A DNA stretch of 64,000 bases, taken from Nemania diffusa. Its lineage: Eukaryota; Ascomycota; Sordariomycetes; Xylariales; Xylariaceae. Where the stretch lies: NCBI GenBank assembly GCA_038501195.1, contig JBBPUQ010000010.1, positions 3,160,001 through 3,224,000 on the forward strand, read 5' to 3'. Each line of letters starts with the position of its first letter. The first letter of the stretch is position 1. Positions 46,410-58,437 of the stretch are shown here, one piece after another. A program made the translations under genes and the position numbers. The notes under the pieces were generated by a model. It was not told the origin of the DNA, did no database searches, and saw nothing but the letters and a program-made list of their open reading frames with translations.

Positions 46410-48904
46410 GGTATGTATAGTTTAACGTCTCACTTACACAAAACAAGATGTGTTGTGAGTTAGGACAGAGAGGTTGAGCTTAGAAAATAGCCACAAAGTC
46501 TATGACATCGGAAAGATTTATAATATGTCCTGTGTAAGACTGGTCGCTTGTTATGACAAAAGGGACCCAGAGGCGGCCCTTTCATTTCACCGGTATAAGT
46601 CAGCGATGGTATGATAATAGATGTATTGTTTTTGGGTCTATCTCGTAATATGGAGCAACTACTACCCGAACCTTAGATACAAATAGTCTAGGGGTCTAGG
46701 CATTCTAGACGACGTGACTAATCACGGGACTTCTTATTCCCGCACCAAGAGGATGCCAATTAGTATGGTATTAACATGCTTCTATCCAGCTTCGTTCAAG
46801 TCAAAATTCCGCCTTTCATTTTTTTTTTCTTTATTTTACGAGGAATCTTTTGCTCAAACCCATTTTATTCGCAAATGACACTTAACACGCGTCTCGAGGA
46901 CTAGTCGAAATCCGAAGCCGGGCTGAACCGTGTTGGAGTTGAGAAGTCTCCTCAATCCTTAGATAGATTAAGTCATAGACCAAAGCTGAATATTATACTT
47001 GTTAATAAACTTGCACGTACTAGAACGATATTGTTTGAAGATAGTTCTATGAAAATACGTCGCTAATACCGACCTGGTAAATACGTAATAGCTGCGTGTT
47101 ACTTGCTTGGGAATATATCGAGGTGAAGATATCTAGAAACTTTACTAGTGCATGTCGATTTCCATATAGAAATTTGTCAAATCGTGAATTAGGTGTTTTG
47201 AAAATCGGTTTCCCAACTTGCGCAAAAGAGAGAAAGTTGACGGGCCTTTCCGTGCCTAGTGTCAGGTAACAAAGTGACTAGACCTTATCGGGCGATTATA
47301 CTCTAGGTATAGTTTGAGCTATATATAGTATCTCTGCTGCCTCTTCGGGGATTTAGAAGACCAGGGGGCAACTGATCTTTCTATCGAATACTATACTACA
47401 CTCTTCCTAGCTACTTACAAGCCTCCTATCCACTCCGGGATACATGCAGTCACAGGACACTACTATTATACTTAACGAAATCTTCATTAAAAACTTATAT
47501 TAGTCCTATAACTGCCCTCCATTATTCTACATTCCGCATACACGCATTATATACTTATATAATCGAGACTGACTCGATGACTTCCTGCAATAGCGCTGTA
47601 TATGATGGCTGGCCATTTAGCTGCTTCTGTCGTGTAATTAGTGTCTTATATACCGTTAATTCTTCAAAAGATCAACGGCGTTTTTTTCCACGATCGTATC
47701 TTTTTCTCGTTGTCTCTAGGAATAATAGTAACAGAGAACGCTTAGTCGGAATGACACCATTTATTGGCGACGAACCTGAAACGCAGAGAATTCTTATATC
47801 CACAAGCACCTAATCTCAAAGTACACTGATTGGGTAAGAGAAGGGTCTACGCTACATATATTAGTACAGGAGAAGGAGTAGCTGGTCCAAATTTTATTGA
47901 GCTATATGTCGGTCGGAAAGGATGCCAAATCAACTATTAACCTCAATAATTTCGTCGACATGACTATATCATCGTTGCGAGTCGACTTCTCCTCATGTGC
48001 CTACCCCAGATAATGACTCAAGGAGAGCGGTCCTTGGCCATGTTCGTGCTTTCCTAAGCAGACATATAGAGCTAGGCTGGGAGCTAAAGTTTTAACCACT
48101 TTCGAAGGTGTCGTGAGAATTCCGCATGCACGAGGTGATCGCTAACCCGACCTAGTATTACTGATCCTGGGGCTCGGTAATTAGCGGGAGGTCTAAATCT
48201 AGATGAGAAAGTGTCGATCAGCGGGGGAATGGCAATTCTTATGTATGCATTTAATATAGAATAGATTATAAAAGTGACAGCTTGTAGAGGTAACCCGGGT
48301 TAAAGGAGTCCGCCAACCATCTCCTCAAAGACTGTCCGCCCCCATCAACAAGGGTTACCGGTTTCACCCCATGACACGCAAGGCCAACCAGTCAACAATA
48401 CTATAACCAATAAAAACTATTATTTCCACATACATGGAGTTGTTGCTGCTGTGGAATGCATTAGTCTAGCGCGGGTTTAGCCGATGCTTATGTCTCCCGT
48501 TTTAGGTAATACGGAACCACGCTATACCGGCAAGATAGACCTACTCCTCCGAAGAATTGTACATGATCGACCTTGGGGTTGAGGTTAGCTGAGTTAGTCC
48601 ACAATAGCTACGACAATTAAAACCGTGATAAAAGGGGCCCATGAAACAATATACGTCATAATCATGCATGAAGCCCGGCAGTCGATATTAAATTGCGACG
48701 TCTTGTCGGCGCTCAGGTCCGGGTTTTGGGGTCGTTGGAAGATGACCAAGCTTTTCCGATCATGTCGTGTAATATGAGAATATATGAATTCATTAAGAAA
48801 ACAATATCTATAAAAGCTACCCTTTAACCTCGCAGAGATCGTCTTGATCTTCGCTAATTTCTGCAAGGAACAATAAGACTATAATAGCCACGCCATCAAT
48901 CAAA
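46410..48904. other. Intergenic, nothing recognised apart from the LPMO promoter
   Basis: About 2.5 kb without a supported gene or clear repeat. The frame at 47577-47813 has no family features. The right end carries a TATA-like element upstream of the LPMO gene (listed). Confidence 0.5.
48809..48816 (+). promoter_or_regulatory. TATA box of the LPMO gene
   Basis: TATAAAAG lies 89 bp upstream of the LPMO ATG, a usual distance for a TATA-driven fungal promoter. Confidence 0.5.
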
Positions 48905-49818
48905 ATGCCTTCATTCACTACTATTGCAGCTTTCTCTCTCCCGCTTGTTCAGTTAGCCTCCGCCCACGGCTATGTAGCTGGAATCAAGGTAAACCAAGGG
49001 GCATGGATTGACGGTGCCAACCCGAACTGGTACTATCAGCCCGCGGGTACTGCCCCTCAAACCCCGGGTTGGCAAGCGCTGAACCAGGACAATGGCTTCG
49101 TCGCCCCAGATGCCTTCACCACTGCGGATATTGCCTGTCACAAGAGCGCAAAGCCGGGTCAGAAATATATCGAGGCTAACAGCGGTGATACGCTGACCCT
49201 GTACTGGAACACATGGCCTGACACCCACAAGGGGCCAATTATCAACTATCTGGCGAAGTGCAGTGGTAAGTACTTATGTCTTAAAATTTAGGTCCCAGCT
49301 ATATTGCGAGGTCCTACTCGCCTCCTTAGTCCTAAGGTTATAACAATGTTGTTACTAATACGTTACATAGGGGAATGCACAGCCGCAACACCCGGCGGTC
49401 TATCATTCACAAAGATCTCCGAAGCTGCGTACCTCTCTGGCAGCGACCCCGGAACCTGGGTCACAGATACCATGATTGCCCAAAACTTTACCTCCGACGT
49501 AGGGATTCCTTCCGGTCTCGCGCCTGGAAACTACGTTCTCCGGCACGAAATTATTGCGCTCCACAGGTGAATATTCATCACTATTTCTCAGAATAAAAGC
49601 ATTCGAGCTAATCCAGTCATAGTGCGGGAGGTGCAGATGGGGCCCAGAACTATCCCCAGTGTCTGAACATCAAGGTTGGCGGTAGCGGATCGACGGCGCT
49701 GCCCTCGGGTACTCCCGCCACTGACTTTTACACCCCGACGGACCCAGGTATTCTTTTCAACCTATACTCTTCATTCAGCAGCTACCCTATCCCTGGCCCC
49801 GATGTTTGGGCTGCTTGA
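48905..49818 (+). CDS. AA9 lytic polysaccharide monooxygenase
   Basis: Three exons: 48905-49265, 49371-49566 and 49623-49818, 250 residues. The signal peptide ends LASA, leaving His as the first mature residue (HGYVAGI), required for the copper histidine brace. The second brace His is in WPDTHKGPI, and the axial region [13 protein letters not shown] holds the conserved Gln and Tyr. Further family segments: [33 protein letters not shown]. Known: AA9 enzymes cleave cellulose and some hemicelluloses oxidatively outside the cell. There is no CBM1; the protein ends shortly after the catalytic domain with a Thr/Ser/Pro-rich tail. No lesion visible. Confidence 0.93.
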
Positions 49819-50214
49819 GACGAGTTATTTTGAGGGATCAAGCTGCCTAGCACTCTAGTTGCAAGACATTTTATTGATTATGTGCCAGAGGTTGAGGCTA
49901 AGGTATATATTAAGGCGAAACATGTGGTTAACATGTAGTATATTTAAAAAAGAATAAATACAGTATTGACTACATGCTGATTAAATAGATCCACCATAAA
50001 TTAACCTTAACAAATAAGTAAAGAACATAAAATTTATTTACACTAAAAACTTGTATTACACGCACACCAACACTCTCTCTTTTGATAAAGGGTTTGATAT
50101 AAATTTACACAATCCCTAGTTTCCTCTGTCTAATATGGAGAGCAAGCATTAAATACAAGGAGCTCATAGTAGTATCGCTGCAAGGAAAGCAAATAGCTAG
50201 TTTGCACTATATGC
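49819..50214. other. Convergent intergenic region, nothing recognised
   Basis: About 400 bp of AT-rich sequence between the 3' ends of the LPMO and the AlaX-like gene. Confidence 0.5.
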
Positions 50215-51673
50215 TCAGGGTTCTTCTACGAGAGCCTTCAACGCCTCTATCTCTCCTTTTTTCCACTCGGGTACCTTACCTTGCCATTTACCTCCTCTGC
50301 CGCCCCCTTTCACATCTTTGAGGAGTTCATTTATTTTAGCTGCAAAACTAGCCACGAGTTCATCTTGGCCGAGGATGACAATGGGACCACCTGCTTGTCC
50401 TTCACCTCCGGCCAGGACGACAACTCCAGATGTTTTCACCGCATCTCTGATTTCGATAGCGACTAAATTCAAGAAATCCAGCCCACTTTTGGCACGATAT
50501 ACCCAGGCATTCTTTCCACTCTGCAGCACGGATTTGACCCGGTCACCTTCATATTTGGCGATGTCAGCAAGCAGATTCTTTTCCTGCTTTTTCAGCTCCG
50601 AAACTGCTGCAATTTTCCCCTTGACACTAGCCAGGACTTCTTCGGGATTGTTGGGCGATGACAAGGCTAGTGCAGTAGTCTGAAGTGTATTGATAGCCTG
50701 GGTGGCGAACTGGATAGCCCGATCGCCAGCGGAAAAGAACAGTCGGCAGCGCTTTGCGTTGACGGCCTCGGTGGAGTGTAGCAAAATGAGAGAGATGTGG
50801 GAAGTCTGGGCTAAGTGGGTACCACAGCATCTGTCACGAGTTAATTCAGGAGCACGGCGCGGCGCACGCCTCGGAAACTCACGTGTTATGATCAAGATCC
50901 CCGATGCTCACGACGCGCACAAGGCCCCTATCTTTGTCGTAGTCCCCGGGTAGTTTGTGTGTTGCGGCGTTAGCAGGTGTCGCAACAGTGATGCTGAGGT
51001 TGTTGCGAATCACCTCATTGCACTTGCGCTGGATCTCTTGGATCTCTTCGGCCGATGGCTTCCGCGGTAGGTCCACATAGCTCGGACTGCCTCCTTGCCC
51101 GATGCCCCACCCAATAGTTTTCAGATTGTCGTAGCGGTCCATGATGGCAGAAAGCAGATGCTGACCAGTGTGTTGCTGCATATGGTACCAGCGGCGGTCA
51201 TGGTCAATTTCCTGGCGTACCTTGGTGCCCGGAACTAGCGGCGCAGGGCTATGATAGACACATCGCAGCCCCTGGCGCTGAACAAAACGAATCGGAATAG
51301 GCTCCCAGAACGGAGGGGACAAGGATGAGATGGTACCAAAGTCAGAGGGTTGACCACCGCCTGAACGAGTGGTTAATTACGTCCGATAAAAGGATAGAGG
51401 GTACAGAAAATGCCACATGCCCTCAGGAAATAAAACCGAGTCAGCGAACTCGACCAGCCAGACGTCAGAAGATGGTGGCTCAGAAGACACGGGGGCAGTG
51501 GGCGCCTTAGTCTTTTGGCCATTTTTAGAGGGCTTGGCAGGTGGCGGCGTCAGTTGGACGCAAGAAACAACTTGGGACTCGAGCGTGCGGAGGTAGGAGT
51601 CATGCTGGCAAGCCAGTGCCCCAACAACGCAAGCACGATGGTCCGTGGTGGTGGTAGTCGTCGTAGCGGCCAT
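50215..51673 (-). CDS. Alanyl-tRNA editing protein (AlaX/AARSD1-like)
   Basis: Three exons: 51673-51421, 51360-50883 and 50830-50215, about 448 residues. It carries the free-standing editing domain of alanyl-tRNA synthetases: PEGGGQPSDFGTI across the first junction, zinc-site HTGQH (HxxxH) and CCGTH (CxxxH). The C-terminal part has a coiled-coil-like AVSELKKQEKNLLADI stretch and a Gly-rich GGEGQAGGP region. Role: hydrolysis of mischarged Ser-tRNA(Ala) (or Gly-tRNA(Ala)) in the cytosol. The first intron (51420-51361) begins with GC rather than GT; the family-conserved GGGQP across it supports this. A housekeeping-type gene, intact. Confidence 0.9.
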
Positions 51674-52754
51674 CTCGGCGGCGAATGGTCGAGCTAGGAG
51701 TCCGGACAGGACGAGGGGAAAGGGCTCAAAGGAGCACGAAGGAGGCGGAATTGGTTATAACAGAGCCTGAAGATATAAATAATGCAGATGAGTTAGAAAG
51801 ATGAGTTAGAAAGCGGGCTCGATTGTGTTTTATACTACCACTTCACGTTTAGACAAACTGAAGATAGCCACCCCTGCTCACCCAGTAGATAGGTAGGTAT
51901 GCCACGCCACAGCAACGCCGCAAATTTACGCCACGCCACAGACTTGACCCGACTTGCACGTTATATACACTGTATATATTTTACAATAACAGCTAAAATA
52001 ATGCAAAGAAGCCTTTTTAATGCGTAATTAAAAAAACTACCAAGTAATATCGACTCTATTATATAAATTAACGTCGGTAAAAACGTCAGGTTGTATAGCT
52101 TGCGATAGTAGGCATTTTTACTTGCCAGTGCACGGATCTCGACATAATATGCTCACCCTATAAACCCTTGTAATCAACATATGAATACACGAAAGCAGCT
52201 AACCATAAACTACTTATTGCCCTCAATCCCGACCCCCATGTCCGGTCTGACAAAACCATTCGGCACAGAGTACCGCTTAGGCTTGTCGCCACCGGCCGAA
52301 ATGCGGAAGTCATAGTTCATAAGTAGTGGCTACCATGCATGCCCGGGTCGTTTCTTAGCCCAAGATACTCTAAAGCTTCTGATCATAAATCTCTTAGAGC
52401 ATTTCGAGCTCAATCACATCAAGAATGGTCAAAGGAAGCCAAAAGACATGTATAATGGCTTTGCCATTGGACCCGACATTACTCTGCCCATTCTGTTTAA
52501 AAGAAAAAAGTAGTAGGAAGTATGGACGCATGAGATTCAAACGCTGACCTGGAGAACTAGAAACCCGGACGATGGGGTTAAAGTAAAGAACAAATAACTA
52601 AGAAACTGGAAGCCCAACAATTTTCTATCAAGTTCATGTTTCCACAGTGGCTCCTCGGGCGGGAAGTTTGCATAGTATATACCCGACCCGCTCGGTACCC
52701 ATGCCCAGTGTATGTATGTCAGGGTACTCTTTAGCTCCTATCGCCAACGGAATA
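51674..52754. other. Intergenic; possible unrecognised coding exon near 52210-52329 (-)
   Basis: Mostly non-coding. On the minus strand 52329-52210 is open for 39 codons after an AG, reading NYDFRISAGGDKPKRYS and PNGFVRPDMGVGIEG before TAG. Its composition looks like the last exon of a real gene, but I cannot join it convincingly to upstream exons and do not recognise it. Confidence 0.25.
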
Positions 52755-53943
52755 TCAATCACTTGTCATCATAGTGTTGAAGTTGTGTGGTGGGCCCTGT
52801 AGCCCTACAGAACCACCTAGCCAAGAATTAGAAGCACCAAAACCACCACCGAAAACCGTCGGGTTAGTTTGCTGCTTGTGTTTAGTGTTTGAGGCTGCTG
52901 ATTCTGAGCTAGATATAACATCAGTTATCATGGGCACAGCAGAGGGGATCCAGTTGCCTTCATCTTCCTTCGGGCGGTCTTCGTCCCCGTTGGAAAACTG
53001 TTGCTCCTCGACGGCAGTATCATGGGAATTCTCTGTCTTCTTTTTCTTACTCTTTTTCTTCTCTTTTTTTTCCCTTTTCACTTTCTTTCTTTGGCCCTCT
53101 TGAGACTTGTTATAGAAAACCTCCTCTTCAGGCGTAGACTCAAAAATAGGCGTCGGGTCATGTTCGGAAATGGCTGCTGGCCCAATCTCAGCAACAGGTT
53201 CGTCATGGCGGGCTTCGATTGCACCAAGGCCGCTAAGACCTAAACTGCGTGAATTCGACTTCTCACCCCAAAGTTCGATAATAACTTTAAGAAGAGTGTT
53301 GGCAATCGACAGAGGTTTGCCAGAGCTATCTGGCAGACGGCAAGAAGGTGCTTTAGAAGAATTCAAAAATGGCCGAACGAGAGAGGCAATGTAGCTTTGG
53401 ATCCAGAGGTCACCGACGCTAGGGTTTGGAAGTGCATCATTTAGCACGTCGAGGATCTGCGTGACTTGCAAACGGCGGCCGAGTATCACCATTTCACCCC
53501 TTGCTAGAGCCTCTAGATCAGGGAGTTCGTACTCCCGAGCGACTGCGTATACTCGAACACTCGTCGCAAATTCAGAGGTGTCTTTCTCACAGAGAGACGA
53601 TCCTTTAGGTTTCAGGCACTCGTACGTTCCGGTAAACAAGTAATGAACGAGGACGTGGCCAGCAGCACCAGAGATATTTTTCAATTGCACTTTCCGGTCA
53701 AAGCTAGATAATAACCGAGATAGCCTGGGGCGCTTGGCGAAAAATTGATCCGGGATAATGAGCGCCGGTCCGTCTCCGAAGTGAAGGGAGAGTAGCGGGT
53801 TCGTGTAGGGGCTTGGATTGATGTCAGCGAGCAGTAATAGTGCGGACAAGATACCCGTACGATGATTCGGGCCGCAAGTCGATCGGTCGCGACTCGACTT
53901 TTTGAGGTGGCTGTTGACTGGTATCAACGGGTTGCTCCATCAT
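52755..53943 (-). CDS. BTB/POZ-like protein with basic tail
   Basis: Open to 53927 in one frame, ending at 52755. The segment NPLLSLHFGDGPALIIPDQFF, then RLLSSFDRKVQL, GHVLVHYLFTGTYECL and VRVYAVAREYELPDLEALA follow the fungal BTB/POZ pattern. The C-terminal half is disordered, with a strong nuclear-localisation-like run (KKVKREKKEKKKSKKKK) and a Gly-rich end. The start is uncertain: the ATG at 53943-53941 could be joined by a ~46-nt intron (GTATCT...CCAAG) that puts SSYG directly before PYTNPL. Otherwise translation starts at 53927. Probably a nuclear protein-interaction factor; partner unknown. Confidence 0.7.
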
Positions 53944-54906
53944 TGTGATTTAGGTCGAGTGTTTGCTCATATAATGTAGATGAAAATCCGCGACTGAAAA
54001 ATTTATAATACTGATGATTTGAGACAACAATAAGTTGTTTTGTGTCAGGTCAGCTAAGAAGCCTAAGGGCCTGTAGATTGGGCAACTTAGGCACAATTCC
54101 AGGGAAACTCACCGTGACAACCTAGGTAACTACTTAGGGATGTTTTCAACAAACGTCTTACCAATTTACAGCACATACAGGGCACACGCGGTAGGTAGTT
54201 TGAACGCATATATTGGGGGGGCATGAGCCTTTAGACGAGGCCACTGGCGATGCGCTGTGGCGCAGCTGGCACCACTGAACCTAGAAAAAGAAACCAGCGA
54301 CGGCGGGTGGGTTAAAAAACCTCCGACCACCACATAAAACCACCCCCTTCGTGGGAGGTGGAAAGTGAGGTGACGAGGGAAAAAACGCAACAGGTTCAGC
54401 GAAGAGGGCCCTTCTACGTTTCCGCTCCGTGACTTGCATGTGGAGTAACGGGGTTTCTATATACCAATAAAAGTATTCTCCTAGACGAATATTATTGTTT
54501 TATTGCGTGCAAGAAACCCCGTTATTCCACTTGCAAGTCACGGAGCGGAAACGGCACTTACTAATAATATTTCTTGTTGCTTCACGACTGTATCCGAGAG
54601 ATCTACACGGCCTCCGCGGAACACGACAATGAACTGAGGAGCGTTATTTTTGTCATTCCGAGACCTTGTACACGACGGTGTTGATTTTGCTTTGAAGCTA
54701 ATGATCAAACTCGCTTCGCAGGAGTAGGTAGGACTATAAACCGCTCAGTGTGGAGCTCAAAGTGTATGATTAATACATGGTGAAAAGAGTAGTATATACA
54801 GAATCCAAAAAGGAAAAAAAATATGTGCAACGAAATATAAAAGAAGGTAAAACACCCCTCAAACTTCTTATCAGACTTGTACTATTAAGCACTCATCATA
54901 GTAGCC
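53944..54906. other. Intergenic with an inverted-repeat element
   Basis: Between the BTB-like and peroxidase genes, both on the minus strand. It holds the 135-bp inverted-repeat element at 54417-54553; the remainder shows nothing recognisable. Confidence 0.55.
54417..54553. mobile_element. Short inverted-repeat (MITE-like) element
   Basis: The left arm GTTTCCGCTCCGTGACTTGC... and the right arm ...GCAAGTCACGGAGCGGAAAC are inverted copies over about 41 bp with two mismatches, separated by a ~53-bp AT-rich centre. The arms continue to AACGGGGTTTCT/AGAAACCCCGTT. No gene inside and no clear target duplication. Could be a MITE or a structured transcript. Confidence 0.65.
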
Positions 54907-56449
54907 TTAAAGTTCATTCTCCTTCGAGTTATTACCGGCAATAACGCTCTGAAAATCGACTATGCCTCCGAGCTCGACTCTATCAGCAATCTCCTCAGAA
55001 GTGAGAGAGACCCGAGTGCTATTCAACCACTCATCCATGCTCTTCTGATCTGGGTTCTTGTACTCCAGGGTTCGCGCTGGCAAGGCTTTGGTGCACTCCG
55101 TAAGTTGGTTGATATTGTTGACGCCGAGTAAACTGAGACGGATATACGCTCGAGCATAGTCCTACGTCTTCAGTCAGCCGAACCTTGTATCTAATTACAG
55201 CAGGATACAACACTTTAGACACTTACCGTATTCCAATGATCCTGCCCTGCGCTCCCAAGGAACGAAATCCATTCCTTAGCTGTTAGGGAATACTTGGCCA
55301 GAGCCACATCGCTCGGGAACTTGAACACCCGATCCGGGGCCTCGATCGTGCCGTACGTCTCATCGTAGTAAAGCACATCCCAGACGCCCGGGGTGCTATC
55401 TTGAGGATCGCCCGCTCTCGTGGCATTCGTAAGGCGCTGCTGGCTCGTCGTGTGGGCGCCGATGAGTGCGACGAGGGAATGGGGGCTGATTGTCTTGCCT
55501 CGGAAGAGTCGGATGAGGTCGACGGCATCGGAAAAGGGGCTGGGTAGGAGCTCTACTTTGTTCACGACGGCAGAGTCTGCTCGGCCTACGAAGGACCGGA
55601 CGCGAGGGCCGAGAGGGCAGACGACGGCGGCCACATTAGCACCCATCTCTTGAGATATGTTAGCATTTTATCTTTAAGTCGAACTCCCCCCTTTAGAGTT
55701 CAAAAGACTTGAGCCGCCTATCACCGAAAAAGAATCAAGAAATCGCGCTTACTAGTACGAAGTCAGCGTCAAAGTATATATCATGCCTAGAGAGCTAGAA
55801 AAGGGGCATGGGGATATTTTGGTATTGATTGTACGTACCGGATTAAGTCGGCCATGGAGATATTGAAGCCCTTCTGATTATGCCACTCGTCATACCAAGT
55901 GTTCATTTGAAGGCACATATCTTCCAAGCCCCCGTTTTCCGCGAGTGTATACTCATCAGTAAGGCAGATGGACCCGTCAGCACCGCCGCCTTCAGAAGCA
56001 GTGGCCTTAGACCAGGCCCCAGCATCGTGGAAGCCGAGACGGACGGCCATCCGAGCCCATTTCGTGCACCGGCCCGACTCCCCGCGGAAGACATCGGTCA
56101 TCTCGTCCGCGATGTACTTCCAGACGCAGCACGTGTCCTCGGCGCAGGCAGTAGAGTTCAACGCCGGGACATCGATGTAGGCGACGTCGCTCTCGGGATT
56201 ACCGCCGGTTCTCATGAGCAAGTCTGCAATCTCGCGGCCGACTTGCGTGAGGTTCGAGTAACTCAGGGTGACGAGGTCGCCGAGCAGCTCGAAGGAGTCG
56301 TCTCCGTCAGTCGAGCCGACATTGTTGAGATCGGCTGGGTTCTGGACGTCGATTTTCACCAGCTGCTTCAGTCTAGCGAAACCCGGGAAAGCGCTCACCG
56401 AGACTGGCAGGATCGTACCGAGTGCCACAACGAGGGTAGAGGACAGCAT
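54907..56449 (-). CDS. Class II (ligninase-type) haem peroxidase, secreted
   Basis: The ATG at 56449 was chosen because a signal peptide follows at once (MLSSTLVVALGTILPVSVSA); in-frame ATGs further upstream would bury it. Exons: 56449-~55838, 55646-55227 and 55161-54907. The first intron is ~190 nt and its exact donor is uncertain (GTACGT at 55838 or GTACAA at 55834). Family motifs: distal RLGFHDAGAW with Arg and His, the calcium-site GGGADGSI, ANVAAVVCPLGPR, and the proximal-haem GAHTTSQQ. Cysteines are numerous, as in this secreted family. Known: class II peroxidases oxidise lignin-related aromatics, Mn(II) or phenols. Ascomycete members are less studied and the Mn/veratryl sites cannot be judged here. 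No lesion seen. Confidence 0.85.
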
Positions 56450-58298
56450 GATGGTGAATTTCAATCTTCTGTCCAGTGTTACTGAGACCGGATCGAAGAA
56501 CGCCGCTGAGGGATACAATGAAGCAGGAGGATTGTAGTAGACGCTCAGGAGACTCATGCGCGCGATGAATCTGGACAAATGGGCTCCGTAGACATTCAAA
56601 TAGGATCGACTAGATTACCGGAATAGACACTTCAAGACAGCTGTTCTACTCTACGCATCATCAAGCTTTCTTTGTCAATACCTATCTCAACATGACTCTA
56701 AAGACCAACTAAACCGCACCATCCGGCCAAGAACGACTACACCAACTCTTGAGAACGACTGTGTCTTGGCCAGCACCTCCCATGTCTTAGTCAATCATCT
56801 ATTAAGGCCCCAACGCCATTATCACACCGGCGCAGCGTTATTACCAACGCTATAGCAAGGAACACGGAAGCGCACTGAGGAGAAAGCAAGCCTCTCCTCC
56901 TCGCACCCGTGCCGCGCGCGGGGATCGTCGAGCCTTGCGTGAAAACGTGTGCCTCATCAGGCCTAACGCCCGAAATATTCCAGTCCAGCGACAAGAGCAG
57001 CTAAAGCCCGTCCTTGCGCGGGCCAGGATAAAAACCACGAGCACGTGTGCGCGCTGGGACGGGACGAGCGCACCCATGGCCCTGGCCCCCTCACGCAGGC
57101 CTTGGCAGTCCCGCTACGCGAGGCCAAGACCCTCGCGAGCGGTTCCAGTTGCCCTCTTGCCCCCCGCGGCGAGGGGGATTAGCAGGATTACCGACAACGA
57201 GGGTCTGCTTGATAATCGAGGGCTGGCGGAGAGGGTGTCATGAGGTTAGAATTAATCAGATTGAGGCCCCCTTGGAGCTGGGTGCGACTCTCCGCAGGGG
57301 CAGAGGGGAGAGGGAGGGGAGAGAGCGGGGAGAAACCCGGAACCTCACGAACGCCACATGCAACCCCATGTCCATCGCGTAATATATTCTCCTAGGGATG
57401 CCGGTGTACAGGGCAGGGGTCCTGCGTACTGTGCCTCGTTGCATTTGCACAGCTTGCGATCTACACTCTGCAACGTCAACCTTCCTATCGCTCACAATGA
57501 GACTCGAAGTCTGATCTGATTTCTTCCCGTGGTACGCTACGCGGGAGATCGACGATTCCCTGACCTATACGATATCTTATGAGCGTGCGTAAGCCGGCGC
57601 GGCTATGTACCTGCGGGAATCGGGTATGTATCCAGGGTCGACATACCTACCTATAGGAGCGTAGACCTGCAGCGAAGAAGCCCGCAAACGGAGAATTGAG
57701 CAGTTTGTTTCTCGGATCAGCGAAAACGAACTATACAGATGTGTACATATACTGTGCTATACGTGCCAAGAGGCGAGCGGAAGCGCTAAAGAGGAAGCTC
57801 TGTGCGCAATGCATCACTTGATCGCGCTCTAGATAAAGTCTAAAGTGCATAGATAGATATGTCAGGTAGTTCCATTTACCTAATGATTTGGCGAGGTGTG
57901 CTACCTACCTACCTACCTAGGTGAAAGATGGGAATGGAGGTGAAGTTAACACGTACTCGATCATTCTCTCCCTGCCTCGACGTTCTCGTTCGCATTACCA
58001 AGCACACAGTTCGCCAGGGCAGAGGTGCAAGTCGGGTATAAGCTTCGTCCGTACCTTGCAGAAGGGCAGACTAATTGACTCATGAGCCAGGTACGGCAAC
58101 CCAAAGGGCCAACTGTTCGAAAACTAATTTCTTATTAAAATAACACCTAGGAAGTATAGAAATACCCCTTATAGGTGGGTATTATAGTTGTTTTTGGGTT
58201 AGCGTATATAGTGCGGCTAGAAATAGTGGAGGCTGTTGGTACATATAGAATATTTATTATTATTGATTTTCTCCCTAGCCACAACAATTTATTTTCCG
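56450..58298. other. Intergenic; GC-richer patch, nothing recognised
   Basis: Contains the peroxidase promoter and, at about 56870-57370, a GC-richer stretch with overlapping frames on both strands but no family motif. A CTAC microrepeat lies near 57900. No tRNA or rRNA gene was recognised. Confidence 0.5.
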
Positions 58299-58437
58299 GT
58301 AAGTTTTGGGGACATACCCGTACAACCTTGTACAAGGGTGTTAACTGGTGTATTAGCATATACAAGCTTCTACACGTATTATCAACCATCAACAAACATT
58401 ACCACGCCACATAACCCCGCATCATACATACGGCAAC

